A stretch of 64,000 nt of DNA from Anser cygnoides (GCF_040182565.1 NC_089888.1:10704501-10768500), one strand, 5' to 3'; positions 26,101-36,062 are shown, counted from the first letter of the stretch. Notes: generated from the sequence alone by a model not told the origin. Program-made: numbers and translations.

Positions 26101-28779
26101 CCCTCTAAACTTATCTGTGGGTTCTTTGTTCTTGGAGAAATCTGGGTCATGTCATAACTTGCAAATTCCTTTGTAAGACTAATCTGGTTTTAATTTTCCA
26201 AAACAAGCCTGAGAATTTGAGATGGTCATTGAAAAGATACTACAGATAAATCCCACTGCGTTTGAAATGCAGCTAGGTGTGAGACTAAATGTGAAAACAC
26301 TTTTCATCTGGGAAGTATAAAGTGTGTCTTTGGGCTTATTTATGAAGTGTTTGCTTAGGTTCTTAAGCTTCCAAAAATGTCTTTTAATGATCAAAGTATA
26401 CCAGAAATATGAGTTGGTCAGCAAGCTCTCACACACATAATCATCTTCAGAGGAAAAGTTTTGTTGACAATTCCCTCAAAAAGAGTGCAATGTTGCTAAT
26501 AAAATGTGCCTTCGTATTCTTCGTGAATAACAGTTTTTAGTAATCGTACTTGAACTGAAAAGAAGTAACACCCAGATCAGTTGCTTACAAATAGAGTTGC
26601 GTGTTTGTGCAGCATATGGCAATGATGTGTTCAGGTTCATGTACTATGACAAAATGATCATCTTTGCCAACTGTGCTCCACAGATAACTTGAATGAGTAA
26701 GGCTGTCTTCTTGTCAGAACCAATAAAAGATGGGTAGAAGAGTTTTCTTCGATAATTTTTTTGGCTAGTATCTTTCCTTTTTCTGTGCAGTAACTTTGAG
26801 ATCAAAATGTAAATCTAAGAACTGCCAAATAATGTTGTGTTTTCTTTGACTGCAGACTATTGCTTTGATGATTAGCTATTAGGAACATGCATGTATTTCT
26901 GCAATGTATTTTCCTGGAAATCTAGGCTAGCTGTTGCATCCATATTCTTGGTGCCAAACCTGCCCTCTTTTATGCTCAGCTTCCTGATTTTAAGTGTGCA
27001 GTAGGTAAGAATATCAACCTATCTTTCTCTAAATCTTGAAGTCCACAAGCTGAAGCAGCTGTGAAACAGCTTCTCTCTGCTGCAGTCTGAGAACCTGATC
27101 TGGGGAATGTCAGCAACTCAGTAACAGCTCCTTTTTCAAGCAGGTGTAATCTGTCATAACAGTGCTGGCAGTGCACCTGTCAGATCTCATTATGTCATTC
27201 CAGTTCAACCAGATATGTATCTGATTTTTAACCCTCCTGTTTTTTTAACTGGCAGGGTCTACAAAGCTTAAATACTTGTTTCCCATTCTAAATACAGTCC
27301 TTCCAGTTAGGAATATCAAGAAAGAAAGAAAACCTGACTCTTACGTAGCGTTCTGTAACTTTCATGGTTAACTTCCACATTCTTTAAAAATTTCATTTAT
27401 TGTTTTTGTTTGTCCTGTACATCTTTGGCTACGCTGGTTCTCAGTAGGTTTTAACAGCTCCATGTTACTAGGAACAAGTTGAGCTGCACTGAATTACTCT
27501 GTTCGAATGTAGCTTTTTGTCATATTACCTGATTATTGCAGTGGGATTACTTTACAGTAGTGGTTTGTTAGCACACTCTTGTTTAGGATGTGCTTGTTCA
27601 CACAAGCTAAAGATCTGTCCCTTGATAGTTGATTTTATTGACAAAATGTATTTTGACCTTTCACATCCATTTGATTAGCATGGAGGTAATATTATCAGTC
27701 TTTGCTGCTGGAATTTAGATTTATCTTGTGTTTGTGTTTCTTTAGCAATGATTACTTGTACATTGCAGGAGTTAAGAATGATATTAAGACTTGTCCTTCT
27801 ATCATATGTAACTTAGCAGCACTGATTCATCCCTCCTTAATGCTGTTCTGTCTCTTTGAATATCCTTTATGGATCTGCCTTCCCATTTAACATAGTAGCA
27901 AGCTTTCTATGTTACTGTTTGTATTCTGACTCTTCCCTTGTGGTACTTCACTATCTTCCAACTTTCTGCTCATGTATTTCAATTGCATGTTTGTCTGACA
28001 CCTCTGGCATAAAGAAAAGCTCAAAGTTGGGTATAAAATATGATATACTTGCCCAATTTGGCTTTATCGTTCATGAAGACCATGACAATAGATAATAGTA
28101 TTATTGCTGAATTAATGATTCTTGAATGAATATTCTTAACACACATACCCCAAAGATGGTATATCTAGAAAGGAAATGCATTCTCTTTTGCCAGTATTAG
28201 AATATTTCTAAAATATTAAGATGATAGTCTAGAATGTACAGATGTATTTATAGTGGAAACATGACTGGGGCTTTTCCATTCTACCGAACTGGACATTCTT
28301 ATCTTTGAATAGTTTTACCTCAGTTCTTTACCTGGTGGTGGATACGAATGTGTAAGAGGGATTGAAATGGGCTTTAATACATAGTTGTCTGTCTCACTTA
28401 TGCTTTTGAGGGAGTCAAATAAAGCTTGGAGCTTTTACATCTGAAATTGGTTCTGTGCTCAAGATTAGATGCCTCTGCACTCAAGCAGTTGAATGTTGGC
28501 AGGGAAAGAGCTCAGTGACTGTTCATCTATGTCAGTCTGTTAAATCTTCCTTGGGACTGCTATTGGTTTCAGGCATTCATTCCTCATTGTTGGCCATGAC
28601 TTCCTGAATTGAAGCTAACGTTCTTTTCTTGATGCTTTTTTTTCCAGCTGGATGAAGCTGTGGCTGCTGCTCATCTGGATAAACTGTGCGTGAAGCTGAC
28701 AAAGTTGAGTGAGAAGCAGGCCAAATACCTAGGCTTGTCAAAGGATGGGCCATTCAAGCCAGACCACTACAGATACTGA
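4747..28779 (+). CDS. AHCY: Adenosylhomocysteinase (S-adenosyl-L-homocysteine hydrolase), 10 coding exons, 433 aa
   Basis: Cytosolic and nuclear tetrameric NAD-dependent enzyme that reversibly hydrolyses S-adenosylhomocysteine to adenosine and homocysteine, relieving product inhibition of methyltransferases. Exons: 4747-4774, 6510-6700, 9555-9630, 12250-12402, 17884-17996, 18905-19112, 19935-20022, 20863-20980, 25428-25622, 28648-28779. All junctions are GT-AG, and the spliced frame is 1302 nt including TGA with no stop inside. The product is one residue longer than human AHCY (432) because of Gln124 in KDGQPLNM. Landmarks in this numbering: catalytic Asp132, Glu157, Asn182, Lys187, Asp191, Asn192; Rossmann motif GYGDVGKG at 221-228; GHFD with His302; GHPSFVMS with His354; C-terminal KPDHYRY with Lys427 and Tyr431 reaching the neighbouring subunit's NAD. 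The start is chosen because MSDKLPYKV is the family N-terminus. It is convergent with ASIP downstream. Confidence 0.98.
4775..6509 (+). other. AHCY: AHCY intron 1
   Basis: Phase 1 intron, donor GTGAGT and acceptor CTCTTGCAG. The first 400 bases belong to the CpG island; the rest is unremarkable, with one A-run at about 5757-5769 and a small GTATAC-rich stretch near 5867-5896. Confidence 0.9.
6510..6700 (+). CDS. AHCY: AHCY exon 2
   Basis: 191 nt, residues 10-73. It carries the N-terminal substrate-domain segment ADISLADWGRKAIEIAE through ARIAGCLHMTVQTA, which includes the conserved HMT substrate contacts. Donor GAG|GTAAAG. Confidence 0.97.
6701..9554 (+). other. AHCY: AHCY intron 2
   Basis: Phase 0 intron ending in TTGTTTTCCAG. 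No transposon, RNA gene or other structure is recognised in its 2.85 kb. Open frames on either strand are short and unrelated to known proteins. Confidence 0.85.
9555..9630 (+). CDS. AHCY: AHCY exon 3
   Basis: 76 nt, residues 74-98 plus the first base of Val99: VQWSSCNIFSTQDHAAAAI and so on, including the conserved STQDHAAAA helix start. Donor G|GTAAGT. Confidence 0.97.
9631..12249 (+). other. AHCY: AHCY intron 3
   Basis: Phase 1 intron ending in TCCTTTGTAG. It holds one antisense CR1 copy (listed separately); the rest shows nothing recognisable. Confidence 0.9.
11158..11890 (-). mobile_element. CR1 LINE 3' end, antisense in AHCY intron 3
   Basis: Read on the - strand this is the C-terminal end of CR1 ORF2. 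It runs from LGHNNPM (right edge) through REVIVPLCSALVRQHLE..VQFWAPQYKKD, RVQRRATKLVKGL and WDGLPREVAE to the 3' tail, whose end is seen on the + strand as TCATAGAATTATTAAGGTTGG at the left edge. It is about 730 bp and 5'-truncated, as is normal for CR1. Several frame breaks make it non-functional. It belongs to a subfamily close to the fragment next to the AHCY promoter. Confidence 0.93.
12250..12402 (+). CDS. AHCY: AHCY exon 4
   Basis: 153 nt, residues 99-150 (both ends split). Contains FAWKGETDEEYLWCIEQ, the Gln124 insertion relative to human AHCY, and LDDGGDLTN with catalytic Asp132. Donor AAAG|GTAACT. Confidence 0.98.
12403..17883 (+). other. AHCY: AHCY intron 4
   Basis: The longest intron of the gene (5.5 kb), phase 1, ending in CTTCCCATAG. 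No clear transposon is recognised. It contains an isolated CpG- and G-rich patch at 16021-16185, described separately. Open frames up to 116 codons are unrelated to known families. Confidence 0.85.
16021..16185. other. Isolated CpG-rich patch inside AHCY intron 4
   Basis: About 165 bases with many CpG dinucleotides and G-runs (for example GGCTCGGCGGGGGGGCGC and GGGCCGGCGGGGCC), standing out in an otherwise AT-leaning intron. It shows no CR1 or LTR similarity that I recognise. It may be an intragenic CpG islet or the remnant of a GC-rich insertion; the sequence alone does not decide. Confidence 0.5.
17884..17996 (+). CDS. AHCY: AHCY exon 5
   Basis: 113 nt, residues 150-187: GIRGISEETTTGVHNLYKM through VPAINVNDSVTK, carrying catalytic Glu157, Asn182 and Lys187. 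Donor AAG|GTAGTG. Confidence 0.98.
17997..18904 (+). other. AHCY: AHCY intron 5
   Basis: Phase 0 intron ending in TTCTTCCTCAG, with an antisense CR1 tail at 18164-18352. The 147-codon open frame antisense in this intron matches nothing known. Confidence 0.9.
18164..18352 (-). mobile_element. CR1 LINE 3' tail, antisense in AHCY intron 5
   Basis: The + strand begins ATCACAGAATCCATTCGATT, then GGAAGGAACCTTAAAGACCA, CCAACCCCCCTG and CTCCAGGGATGGGGCATCCA, and continues to a CACACTCAAATG-like end. This is the reverse complement of the CR1 3' untranslated end. Only about 190 bp of the element is present. Confidence 0.9.
18905..19112 (+). CDS. AHCY: AHCY exon 6
   Basis: 208 nt, residues 188-256 plus the first base of Gly257. 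Contains SKFDNLYGCRES (catalytic Asp191, Asn192; Cys196) and the NAD-binding VVAGYGDVGKGCAQALR. Donor G|GTGAGA. Confidence 0.98.
19113..19934 (+). other. AHCY: AHCY intron 6
   Basis: Phase 1 intron with a pyrimidine-rich acceptor (TTCTTCTTTTTTCAG). Nothing else recognised. Confidence 0.9.
19935..20022 (+). CDS. AHCY: AHCY exon 7
   Basis: 88 nt, residues 257-286 (both ends split): GYEVTTMEEACKEGNIFVT through TDIVQGR, part of the NAD domain. Donor CAG|GTATGA. Confidence 0.98.
20023..20862 (+). other. AHCY: AHCY intron 7
   Basis: Phase 2 intron with a long T-tract acceptor at 20845-20862. Nothing else recognised. Confidence 0.9.
20863..20980 (+). CDS. AHCY: AHCY exon 8
   Basis: 118 nt, residues 286-325: RHFEQMKDDAIVCNIGHFD with His302, then VDAKWLNENAVEVVNVKPQ. 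Donor CAG|GTGAGA. Confidence 0.98.
20981..25427 (+). other. AHCY: AHCY intron 8
   Basis: 4.4 kb, phase 0, acceptor TTTTTCCCACCCAG. No transposon, RNA gene or coding exon is recognised. Confidence 0.85.
25428..25622 (+). CDS. AHCY: AHCY exon 9
   Basis: 195 nt, residues 326-390: VDRYTLRNGRHIILLAEG, then LGCAMGHPSFVMSNSF with His354, through GVHFLPKK. Donor AAG|GTGAGG. Confidence 0.98.
25623..28647 (+). other. AHCY: AHCY intron 9
   Basis: 3.0 kb, phase 0, acceptor GCTTTTTTTTCCAG. AT-leaning sequence with no recognisable repeat or gene. Confidence 0.85.
28648..28779 (+). CDS. AHCY: AHCY exon 10 (coding part)
   Basis: 132 nt including TGA, residues 391-433: LDEAVAAAHLDKLCVKLTK through GPFKPDHYRY. 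This C-terminal tail carries Lys427 and Tyr431, which contact NAD of the adjacent subunit in the tetramer. Confidence 0.98.
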   Translation: MDEAVAAAHLDKLCVKLTKLSEKQAKYLGLSKDGPFKPDHYRY

Positions 28780-29665
28780 GCAGGTGGCAGTACCCAAAGA
28801 CCAAAGTGCAGGGATACAACCTTCCAAAGCTCTGGTGTGTGCTGGGATTCTAAGAACAAGCCCTTCACCATCCTCCTCTCAGTGCTGCAGAACTCATCCC
28901 CCTACCCAGGGAGCTTCAGGGCTTGTTTTCTTAGTGAAAGAGGATCATTATGACTCTTGGAATTAAAATTGGTTACTTTGCTAATGTCACAGTGAAAAGG
29001 ATCCTATGCTCCTTTTATTGGCTTCTAATGCCCCAATAAGAGGAGCAGGACAAAAGAGAATGCTAGATGAAAATGCCTACTCCTTTCAAACACGGGGCCA
29101 GCTGCCTATTTGAATAGACTAATCAATAAGATGGGGAACAGTTTCTACAGAGATGCTTTCTGCCACGTCCTGTTCAAACTAGATAAATCCTGTTATGAGG
29201 CTAGCTGTGTCAGGCTTCTCTCCACAAAGGTGCCATAGCTGAAATGTACATTTGTGAAACTGGGGGAGGTAGGGAGGACTATTTCTGTAGGTTGCTTGGT
29301 CTCCCTCCTATAGTATCAACATAATCATCTACTCAAATTAGAACAGGAGTTATTTTCTGACTTAATCTATTCCGTTGATTTTGGTCAGATCTAAGACCCT
29401 TCTATCCTGCTTCCATAGCAACTTTGGAAGGGGTGAAGCAAGGGTGACTTACTTTAGCAGCCTTCTAGTGTGTCGTGAATGGCTGAGAAACCACTGAGGG
29501 GATGGTTAGGTTTAGGGATCTTGTTTGATCATACGAAAACACCAGGAGCACACTTCTACCCAAAACTTGATTTTCTGATTTATGTCTGCTGTATCTTTTG
29601 TCACTGAATCAAAGTGCTTTTATTAAAAATGTGACTGTGGCCTGACTTGTTTTGTCAAGATGCTT
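28780..29665 (+). other. AHCY: AHCY 3' untranslated region (probable)
   Basis: Follows the AHCY stop. Two poly(A)-signal variants ATTAAA are seen, at 28962-28967 and 29622-29627. The second is followed by a GT/T-rich stretch (TGACTTGTTTTGTC, then TTTGGGTTTTG) that fits a downstream element, so the longer UTR of about 0.85 kb is favoured. The end is approximate. Confidence 0.65.
29622..29627 (+). terminator. AHCY: AHCY poly(A) signal ATTAAA (distal)
   Basis: ATTAAA variant followed within about 20-45 bases by a GT- and T-rich element. A proximal ATTAAA at 28962-28967 has weaker downstream context and may serve a shorter transcript. Confidence 0.55.
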
Positions 29666-29963
29666 TGGGTTTTGCCATGGATTTATTTAGTTCTGTGTGT
29701 TTTAAGCCAATGAAAACATTTTATTTATCCATTTGTGGTTTCACAGGCAATAGCCAATATTGTGGCTAACCTGCATCATATACTTGAGATAAGAGACATT
29801 CCTGAATTTAAGTGTATTTGAAGAGCTGAATGAAGGGGGGGAATGGGTTGGAATGAGGGGGTATGCAATCACACGACACCTCTACTCACACAGTTTCCTC
29901 TCCGTATGTCATGAAAGTTCTCTCTTGCCACTGTCTGCTTCAGTTAATGTTATACAGCAGACC

Positions 29964-30033
29964 ACCTGTTTCTGGATATAAAACTGTGAAATATTTGGTA
30001 GGATATTTCATGGTTTTATATCCAGAAACAGGT
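29964..30033 (+). repeat. Near-perfect 31-bp inverted repeat with 8-nt loop
   Basis: Left arm 29964-29994, loop TTGGTAGG at 29995-30002, right arm 30003-30033. The arms are exact reverse complements over the outer 21 bp and the inner 8 bp; they differ only at 29985-29986 against 30011-30012, where both arms read TG. In + strand RNA those two positions form U-G and G-U wobbles, so the stem is an uninterrupted 31 pairs; in - strand RNA they are A-C mismatches. The size and shape resemble a pre-miRNA hairpin or a small palindromic element. It lies about 340 bp past the AHCY distal poly(A) signal. Confidence 0.9.
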
Positions 30034-30365
30034 TTGAAGATTTAAAAATCTTTTTAAGAGATCTGGTAGGATATTAAATAAATAAATAGCTGAAGTGCTC
30101 TGGGATTCATGTTCAAGCGTCAGGTATGATGTCAGTGATTAAAACAAATGGTAGGTATGAACTGTTGCAAGAGGTGAACAAAGGGGATGAATAACCGAGG
30201 TGTTGCTTGGTATGCATCTGTTTTACTGCTTTCCATTTTGCAAAGAATCTGTCAACCTCTAAAGAGCACTGTTTTTAGCTGAATGTGGATGTCACAAAGA
30301 CATGATAAATGAAACCATAATCAGTATCAGTAATCCTTTAAATCTACGTATATAGAGTTCCACCC

Positions 30366-30382
30366 CAACACACACACACACA
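30366..30382. repeat. (CA)n microsatellite
   Basis: AACACACACACACACAC just downstream of the AHCY hairpin. Short. Confidence 0.85.
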
Positions 30383-30464
30383 GCTGCAGTGTACATGCAA
30401 GTGTAGATGACAGGAGATGGTCACCTTCTGTCATACATATCTGTATGTGACGGAATAAAGATTA

Positions 30465-31600
30465 TATATTTATAGTCAAATGAAATAGGAAAACAAGGAC
30501 TGGATATTGTCTCTTTTGTTTCCCTTCAAATTCCTCATTACTCTTCTCTAGCTGGGCTTTGTCTTCTTGAAAGCCATCTCTCAGCTGAAAATCTGCTTTC
30601 CTGAAGTCCAGGGGTGTAATTCTGCTGTTGGACTTGACTGCTTCTATCTGGATTATGAATTCATTGAATAATTTAAGGGCCATCTGGTCCTTCTCAAACC
30701 AGGACTGATGATAACAAGTTGCGGATCAGCTTGCACAGGTGACTTTGTCTCTAGGGATAGAGATCACAACCTCCTTAGGCTTATCAACCAATATTTGACT
30801 ATCTTCTAGATGAACAATTTTTTTCTGTACATCTAACTAGAATTTCCTGTGTTACATCTTATATTCATTGCTTCTTTTATCCCTGTACACCTCTGAGAAT
30901 GGTCTGTCTCCATCTTCGCTACATGTTCCCATTAGGCAGTCATAGCAATAAATTCCCCTTCATCTTTTCCAGGTTGAACAAACTCAGGTCTTTGTCTCCT
31001 CATGCATCCTATTCTTCAGCTTTCTGATCATCTCAGTTGCTCTCAGGTATGTCAATGTCGTCTTCACAATGGGGAGCAAAGCTGAGTGCAGATGCCTTTA
31101 AAGTGTCAAAACAGGAGAGAAGATTCCTGTGTCTTGACCTGTTGGCTCTACTTTTGCTGGTATAGCTTAGGATAAAGGCTTCCGTGGTCTCTACAGGCAA
31201 GACTACTTTCACATATTTGACCAGTTTTTCTTTGAGTAACACGTCCAGCAGAACACTTAATCTAGGTGGCTTGCTGACTGCCTGTGTCCATAATTGTCCT
31301 TGCTGTGCTAAACTTCCTGAATTGCTTGTGCCCAACCCTACTGCCTTTCCAGCAGATACCGGGGTGGCTGGAATGAAGTCTCTGTGGAGTGGGGTTTGCT
31401 ATCAAGAGGCTTCTTCCAGCTGCCTAAAGAAGCTTTCAGCTGCTTCCTGTTGTCATTGGGTGGTCTTTATCAGATACATACCACCATGTAACCTGTGTTA
31501 GTCTGTCCTCTTACACTTGGTCCATAAACTTCTGACTCAATTCTCAGAGAATTAGAGCCTCAGAGAAGTTAAACAAGGCTAGCTGATACCCTAAGTTTGT
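30465..31600 (-). mobile_element. Decayed CR1 LINE ORF2 (endonuclease and linker), antisense
   Basis: On the - strand, the stretch 31600-31190 matches the CR1 endonuclease region: the equivalents of VCYRPPDQ at about 31460, DFNHPDICW at about 31345-31375, and LLDVLLK near 31240. The stretch 30660-30520 matches the following linker (LDFRKADFQL). The order is that of ORF2 read right to left. Between them, about 30760-31130 looks instead like a CR1 3' segment, suggesting a nested or scrambled insertion. Heavily mutated; boundaries approximate. Confidence 0.6.
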
Positions 31601-33767
31601 GAAGTATATACTACGCTAGGTGATCAATGCACAGCAGTCTTGGTAGTGTGTTCTTTTTTTTGGTCGGAAATCATCTTTCAGGAAGATTGGTCAGATGGTT
31701 GAGTGGGGATTAACAACCAGTTCTGTGCTAATGATGCTTCGTTGTCATTTAATGACAGGTAGGAGGTCAGGGCTTATTTCACATTGCTGTTTGTTAGTGA
31801 CAGATTGTCTGCAGAAATCGTGTTTAATATATAGAGGAATTTGTGTGTGTGTGCATATACACGTGTTTGGTTTTCTACAGAAAGACCTTGAGGTCTTGTG
31901 TTTCCTGGTGGTTAGAGCTCTAGGGAAGCCTAGTAAACATTATTAGGGGCTGCAGCTCCTGAGTTTCAGAAAGCATCTCTAGGAAGAGTTTCTGTGTGCA
32001 GAACCATTTCTGGAGAGCCTAATGCAAACTCCTGTTGTTCAGCTTCTGTTTAGACTCCTTTTCAGCATGTGAAATTGTGATTTTCTAAGTGAGTCAGGGA
32101 GATGTCTAGGCACCAGCAGCTTGACCAGCTCTGAAACATCTTGTCAGCTTTGCAGGGCCAGGTGCCAGTGTGCTGAAGGGGAAGAGAACAGGCTGGTGGC
32201 TTCCCAGTGCAGCATTTTCATTGATAGATCCCAACCATTTTTTCTTTACTGCTGAAAATACAATAATTCGAGCAAGTTAACAATGTGTGAATTTGACTTG
32301 AAATGTGTTTTGAGTTGATAAAATATAAAAATTATATTTGGAATATGTTCTGTTAGATCTTCTGTTTTATTGATCCAAGAAGACTAGATCAAACGCATCT
32401 AATAAAACCACTGGTGGAATTTCTCTGCCTCCCTCCCATTCCCCACAGTGCAATTGTGTTTTAGTGCTGCCTGTAGAAGAAAAGCTACGCCCGGTACCTG
32501 TCAACAGTATGTGTGAATCAGCAGCATTAATGTAAGGTGCTATTTCATATTTTTGTTCAGCTGTCATTGTGCACTGTATAGCTGTTTGTCAGGTACAGCT
32601 TTGCAGCTTATCTTCCTGAGGGCTGGTACAAGTATGATTAGTACTTTGGCCAAACTTAGGTGTTGCTCTGGTCTGAACTCTTCTTCAGGGACAGTTTTGA
32701 ATAACCTTTGCAGTAAGATTTCAGTTCTGCTTCAGAAGCTTTCCAGAATGGATGGAAGACTTTGAAACGTGATCTGTAGTGTAGTAGCTGATTTTTTTTT
32801 ATAAAGAAAAAAAAAAAGCATATTATCTTGCCTTGATTCCCTACTGCTTTCTCAATTGGTGTCTCAATTGGTGTCTGATCCATAGTGGAGGAAAGTACAC
32901 AGCTTTATTGCTTGCTTGCTTTTTATTGGCACATCTGCTATAACTAAATCTTTTATCAGCTCTTTTTTTTTTTTATCAGTTTTCTCATTTTTGCCTAAAT
33001 ACAGATCGTCAATCCTACTGCAGTTCCCTTACAGTGGTTTTAGCTGGAGACGTAATGAATGATGAACAATAGCACTGAAGAGAGCACAGCATCTGTAGGT
33101 ACTGTGGTTTGCAAGTCTCCTCCCTCCCCAGTGCTGAACCCCCATGCATCGGTTTGCATGGCATCCCACATCTGGCCTGCTGCATCATTTGACAGTAACA
33201 CAACTACAACTTTTCCCACGTTGGTAACGAAGCACAGCAAATGTTACATAAGCAGGGTGAAATGCAAGCCACAGGCTCTCTGGGTTTGACGCACAGAATC
33301 CCAAAAGAAGTAGGGACAGATCATTGCACTGTTGAAATTAGAGAGACCTTCACATGTGCAGGGGTGAAAGTACAAAGTGAGGAACAAAGGCAAGTTTCCT
33401 ACTCAGTGTATGGAACTCAACAGATTTAGTGGATGGGGAAGCAGGGTGATGCATTTAACTGCATGTCTGCACATGTTCTTCCTGAAAGGTGCAGCGATGA
33501 GGCCGTTAGGGAGCAGTGAGGAGCTCGGCTGCGGTCTGCATTGGGCTCGTGTCCTCAGCCAGGGTGGCCAGGCATAGGAAGGCTTGAGGCAGCCCTGCCT
33601 TCCAGTGCATCAGCTGCTTTCCTCAGTCTTGTTTGCAGGCTCGTTTTGAAAGGCAAAAATAAAAGGAGACATGAGATATCAAACAGTGCATAAGGGAAGT
33701 CTGGTTTGGAAAAGTGGGAAAGCGTGTATGATACGTCAGAGGAATGTGGAGAGCACAAGGAATATGT
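31601..33767. other. Intergenic, no gene recognised
   Basis: Only chance-length open frames. Contains a 12-bp unit TCAATTGGTGTC repeated exactly twice in tandem at 32852-32875, plus A/T homopolymer tracts. No transposon recognised. Confidence 0.65.
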
Positions 33768-33905
33768 GTCTGAAGAAAAGAAGCCTCTGGGGTGACCTTA
33801 TTGCAGCTTTTCAATGCTTAAAGGGGGCTTATAAAAAAAAGACGAGGAGGGACTAACTTTGTGCTCAGTCAAGTAATGACAGAAAAAGATAATGGTCAAA
33901 ACCAA
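33768..33905 (+). mobile_element. Short CR1 LINE fragment (ORF2 C-terminal part)
   Basis: The + strand reads KKRSLWGDLIAAFQCLKGAYK, equivalent to the EKRRLRGDLIA.FQ.LKGAYK segment near the end of CR1 ORF2, and continues into decayed matches of the TRD segment. No tail is present. About 140 bp. Confidence 0.8.
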
Positions 33906-35954
33906 AACGTGCAACAACAGCAAAAAAAGTAATAAAGTACTGTTAAAATAAACACAGTTACTACACTTGGAAAAGTTCTGGATTATATCCTGTACACTTC
34001 AGTTTGCTTTTTAGTGCCTTAAGCAGTTTCCACTGCCAATACTTTTTGTGTGGTTGGGCTGTCCTGGGACAGCAAGGAGCTGTGTGGGCAGCCTGCCCCT
34101 GCAGAATGACTGAACCTGGTGGTAAAATGAAATGAAACTAATGATGACAGATTGTACTGCTAGCTTTTAGACAGGTCTGTGACTTGGCCAGGAAGAACAA
34201 GAGCATGTTTCCTTAAATGCCTGTCAGATTCATTTTCTGTTAACACTTTTCCTATTGCTACCAGTGAAAATACTATTCTCTTTTAAATATTACAGTGCTT
34301 GCCTCTATTTCTCCCTCCAACCTTGAGTCAGAAGCAATGTGAGAGAACAGGCAGAATGTTTTTCATCACTTGTCTCAACCTGATACACTAGTTTCTATGA
34401 TTAGGAAAAAAAAAAAAAGGCAGCTGACTTTCAGTACAGTCTAGCAAGGTCCTGCTCTTTGTTTTTTGGTGTGGCTTAGATGTTCTGTGACATGGAGATC
34501 GATGGAGCTGTATAGAGATAGCAGTGATCCTTATTTCCTAAGGCTAACGCTAAGGATCACTGAGAACAAAGAATGGGCAAATGAAAGTTACACTGACTGC
34601 ATGATTCGTGTATGGGCCTGTTTTCATAACAGTGGTTTGTCTTGAAGATGATCTGAAGTTTATCAGATGTGTTTTTTAGCCTTTAGGCCTTTTTTGTTAG
34701 GATAAATCAAATGTAGTAAATGTACATTGTAAAGCCCCAGTAGTTTTTCAGTAGCACTGTTTGCTACTGAACAACTTTGCACAACTGTAAGAAGTGTCAA
34801 TTACAGTTAAGTATTTTTCCCTTTCTTTAAGTCACTAACCATTTGTGACTGCTTGTGGTTTGCAGGCCAAGTAAGGAAAAAAAAAGTCCTGCCTATATTA
34901 ATAGAAGGAAAAATACTTCCAGAAGGAAGAATACTTCCAAGGTAAAACCATAAAGCATTTACAATCCTGCAGCATCCTTTTGAACTGAATGGGGGCTGGC
35001 ATCCCTTCTGCTTGTCTGATTCCCTGAAATTCTGTAGAAAGTCAATTCAACTCTTGCCGATATTTAGGAAGTCTGTAGCAAAGTTTCCAAAATTTTGTCA
35101 CATTCTGCAGGGTCTAGAGACACTTCTCAGCAAACCTGTTAGTTTTCTGCAGCGCTCTGGTTTTGATTTCGTCAATTGAGAAATCTTTTCTGTAACAGAA
35201 TACTAAATGGGCTTTATGTTCAAAGCCGTGTGGTCTCTTCCCTGATTAAAAAAAACAACAGTATTTTTGAAGTAAATGGAACAGCATTTTAGTTGCACTA
35301 TTTATGTACACATTTTGGAAGCACCTTGAAATCCTTAGTAATGAGGCTGGCACACAGAATTTTGTCTTGAGTGTGTGCTTATTGTAGGTATCTGCTTTGC
35401 ATTGTTAATATAATTTCTACTCAGAACAGAGAGGTGCTGGTCCTGGTTTTTCTCCCCTCCAAAATTGCTTCCTATATGTGTTTGTTTTTTAACAGGTAAA
35501 TTCAAATTTTTTGATCCTTTTTAGCAATTATATCCTTTGCCTGAGATGCTGTCTAATCTGTTATTGTGATGTCATTTTGTAGATGAAGTGACATCTGGCC
35601 AAACGCTTGCACTGGGAAGAAAGCAGTAATAATGGAGGGACATTGAACAAGTTGAAAAGAATAAAGGGAAGCAAACATCTGATACACTCATTTAGTGCTG
35701 CAAATACTTATTTCCTAAATGAAGTTGCTATGAAACATCAGTGTGCGAAAGATCTACTAAAGTCTTTTCATGAATTTATTTTTTTTTGATGTCACACTTG
35801 TTATGGAACACAAGGAAGAGAGGTTGTGTATTTTCATGTTTGATTTCTGACTATTACTGTTTTAATTTGTGTAATGCTGTTTTTTACCTGTTTGAGGCAG
35901 CTGCACAGAGTGAAGATCTCCACTGATGCAAAGGGGCCCGAACCAGGCCACTGG
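33906..35954. other. Intergenic, no gene recognised
   Basis: AT-leaning sequence with homopolymer tracts (for example A-runs near 34405 and 34877). No gene, RNA or transposon recognised. Confidence 0.65.
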
Positions 35955-36062
35955 GGTGGCTATATGTAGCCAGTGGGAGGTATCCCTACCTGTGGTGTGG
36001 GGATTGATTGGAACTAGGTCTTTAAGGTCCTTTCCAATCCAAACCATGCTATGATATTTTTG
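35955..36062 (+). mobile_element. CR1 LINE 3' tail fragment
   Basis: The + strand reads CAGTGGGAGGTATCCCTACC, then TTGGAACTAGGTCTTTAAGG, TCCTTTCCAATCCAAACCAT and GCTATGATATT. These match the 3' untranslated end of CR1 including a decayed ATTCTATG-like tail. About 110 bp, sense orientation. Confidence 0.85.

Larger units (their letters stand above)
29666..30464. other. Intergenic, downstream of AHCY
   Basis: Between the AHCY 3' end and the first CR1 remnant of the AHCY-ASIP gap. Contains the long hairpin at 29964-30033, a 12-bp direct repeat of its loop region at 30064-30075, and a short (CA)n tract at about 30366-30382. No gene seen. Confidence 0.7.
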
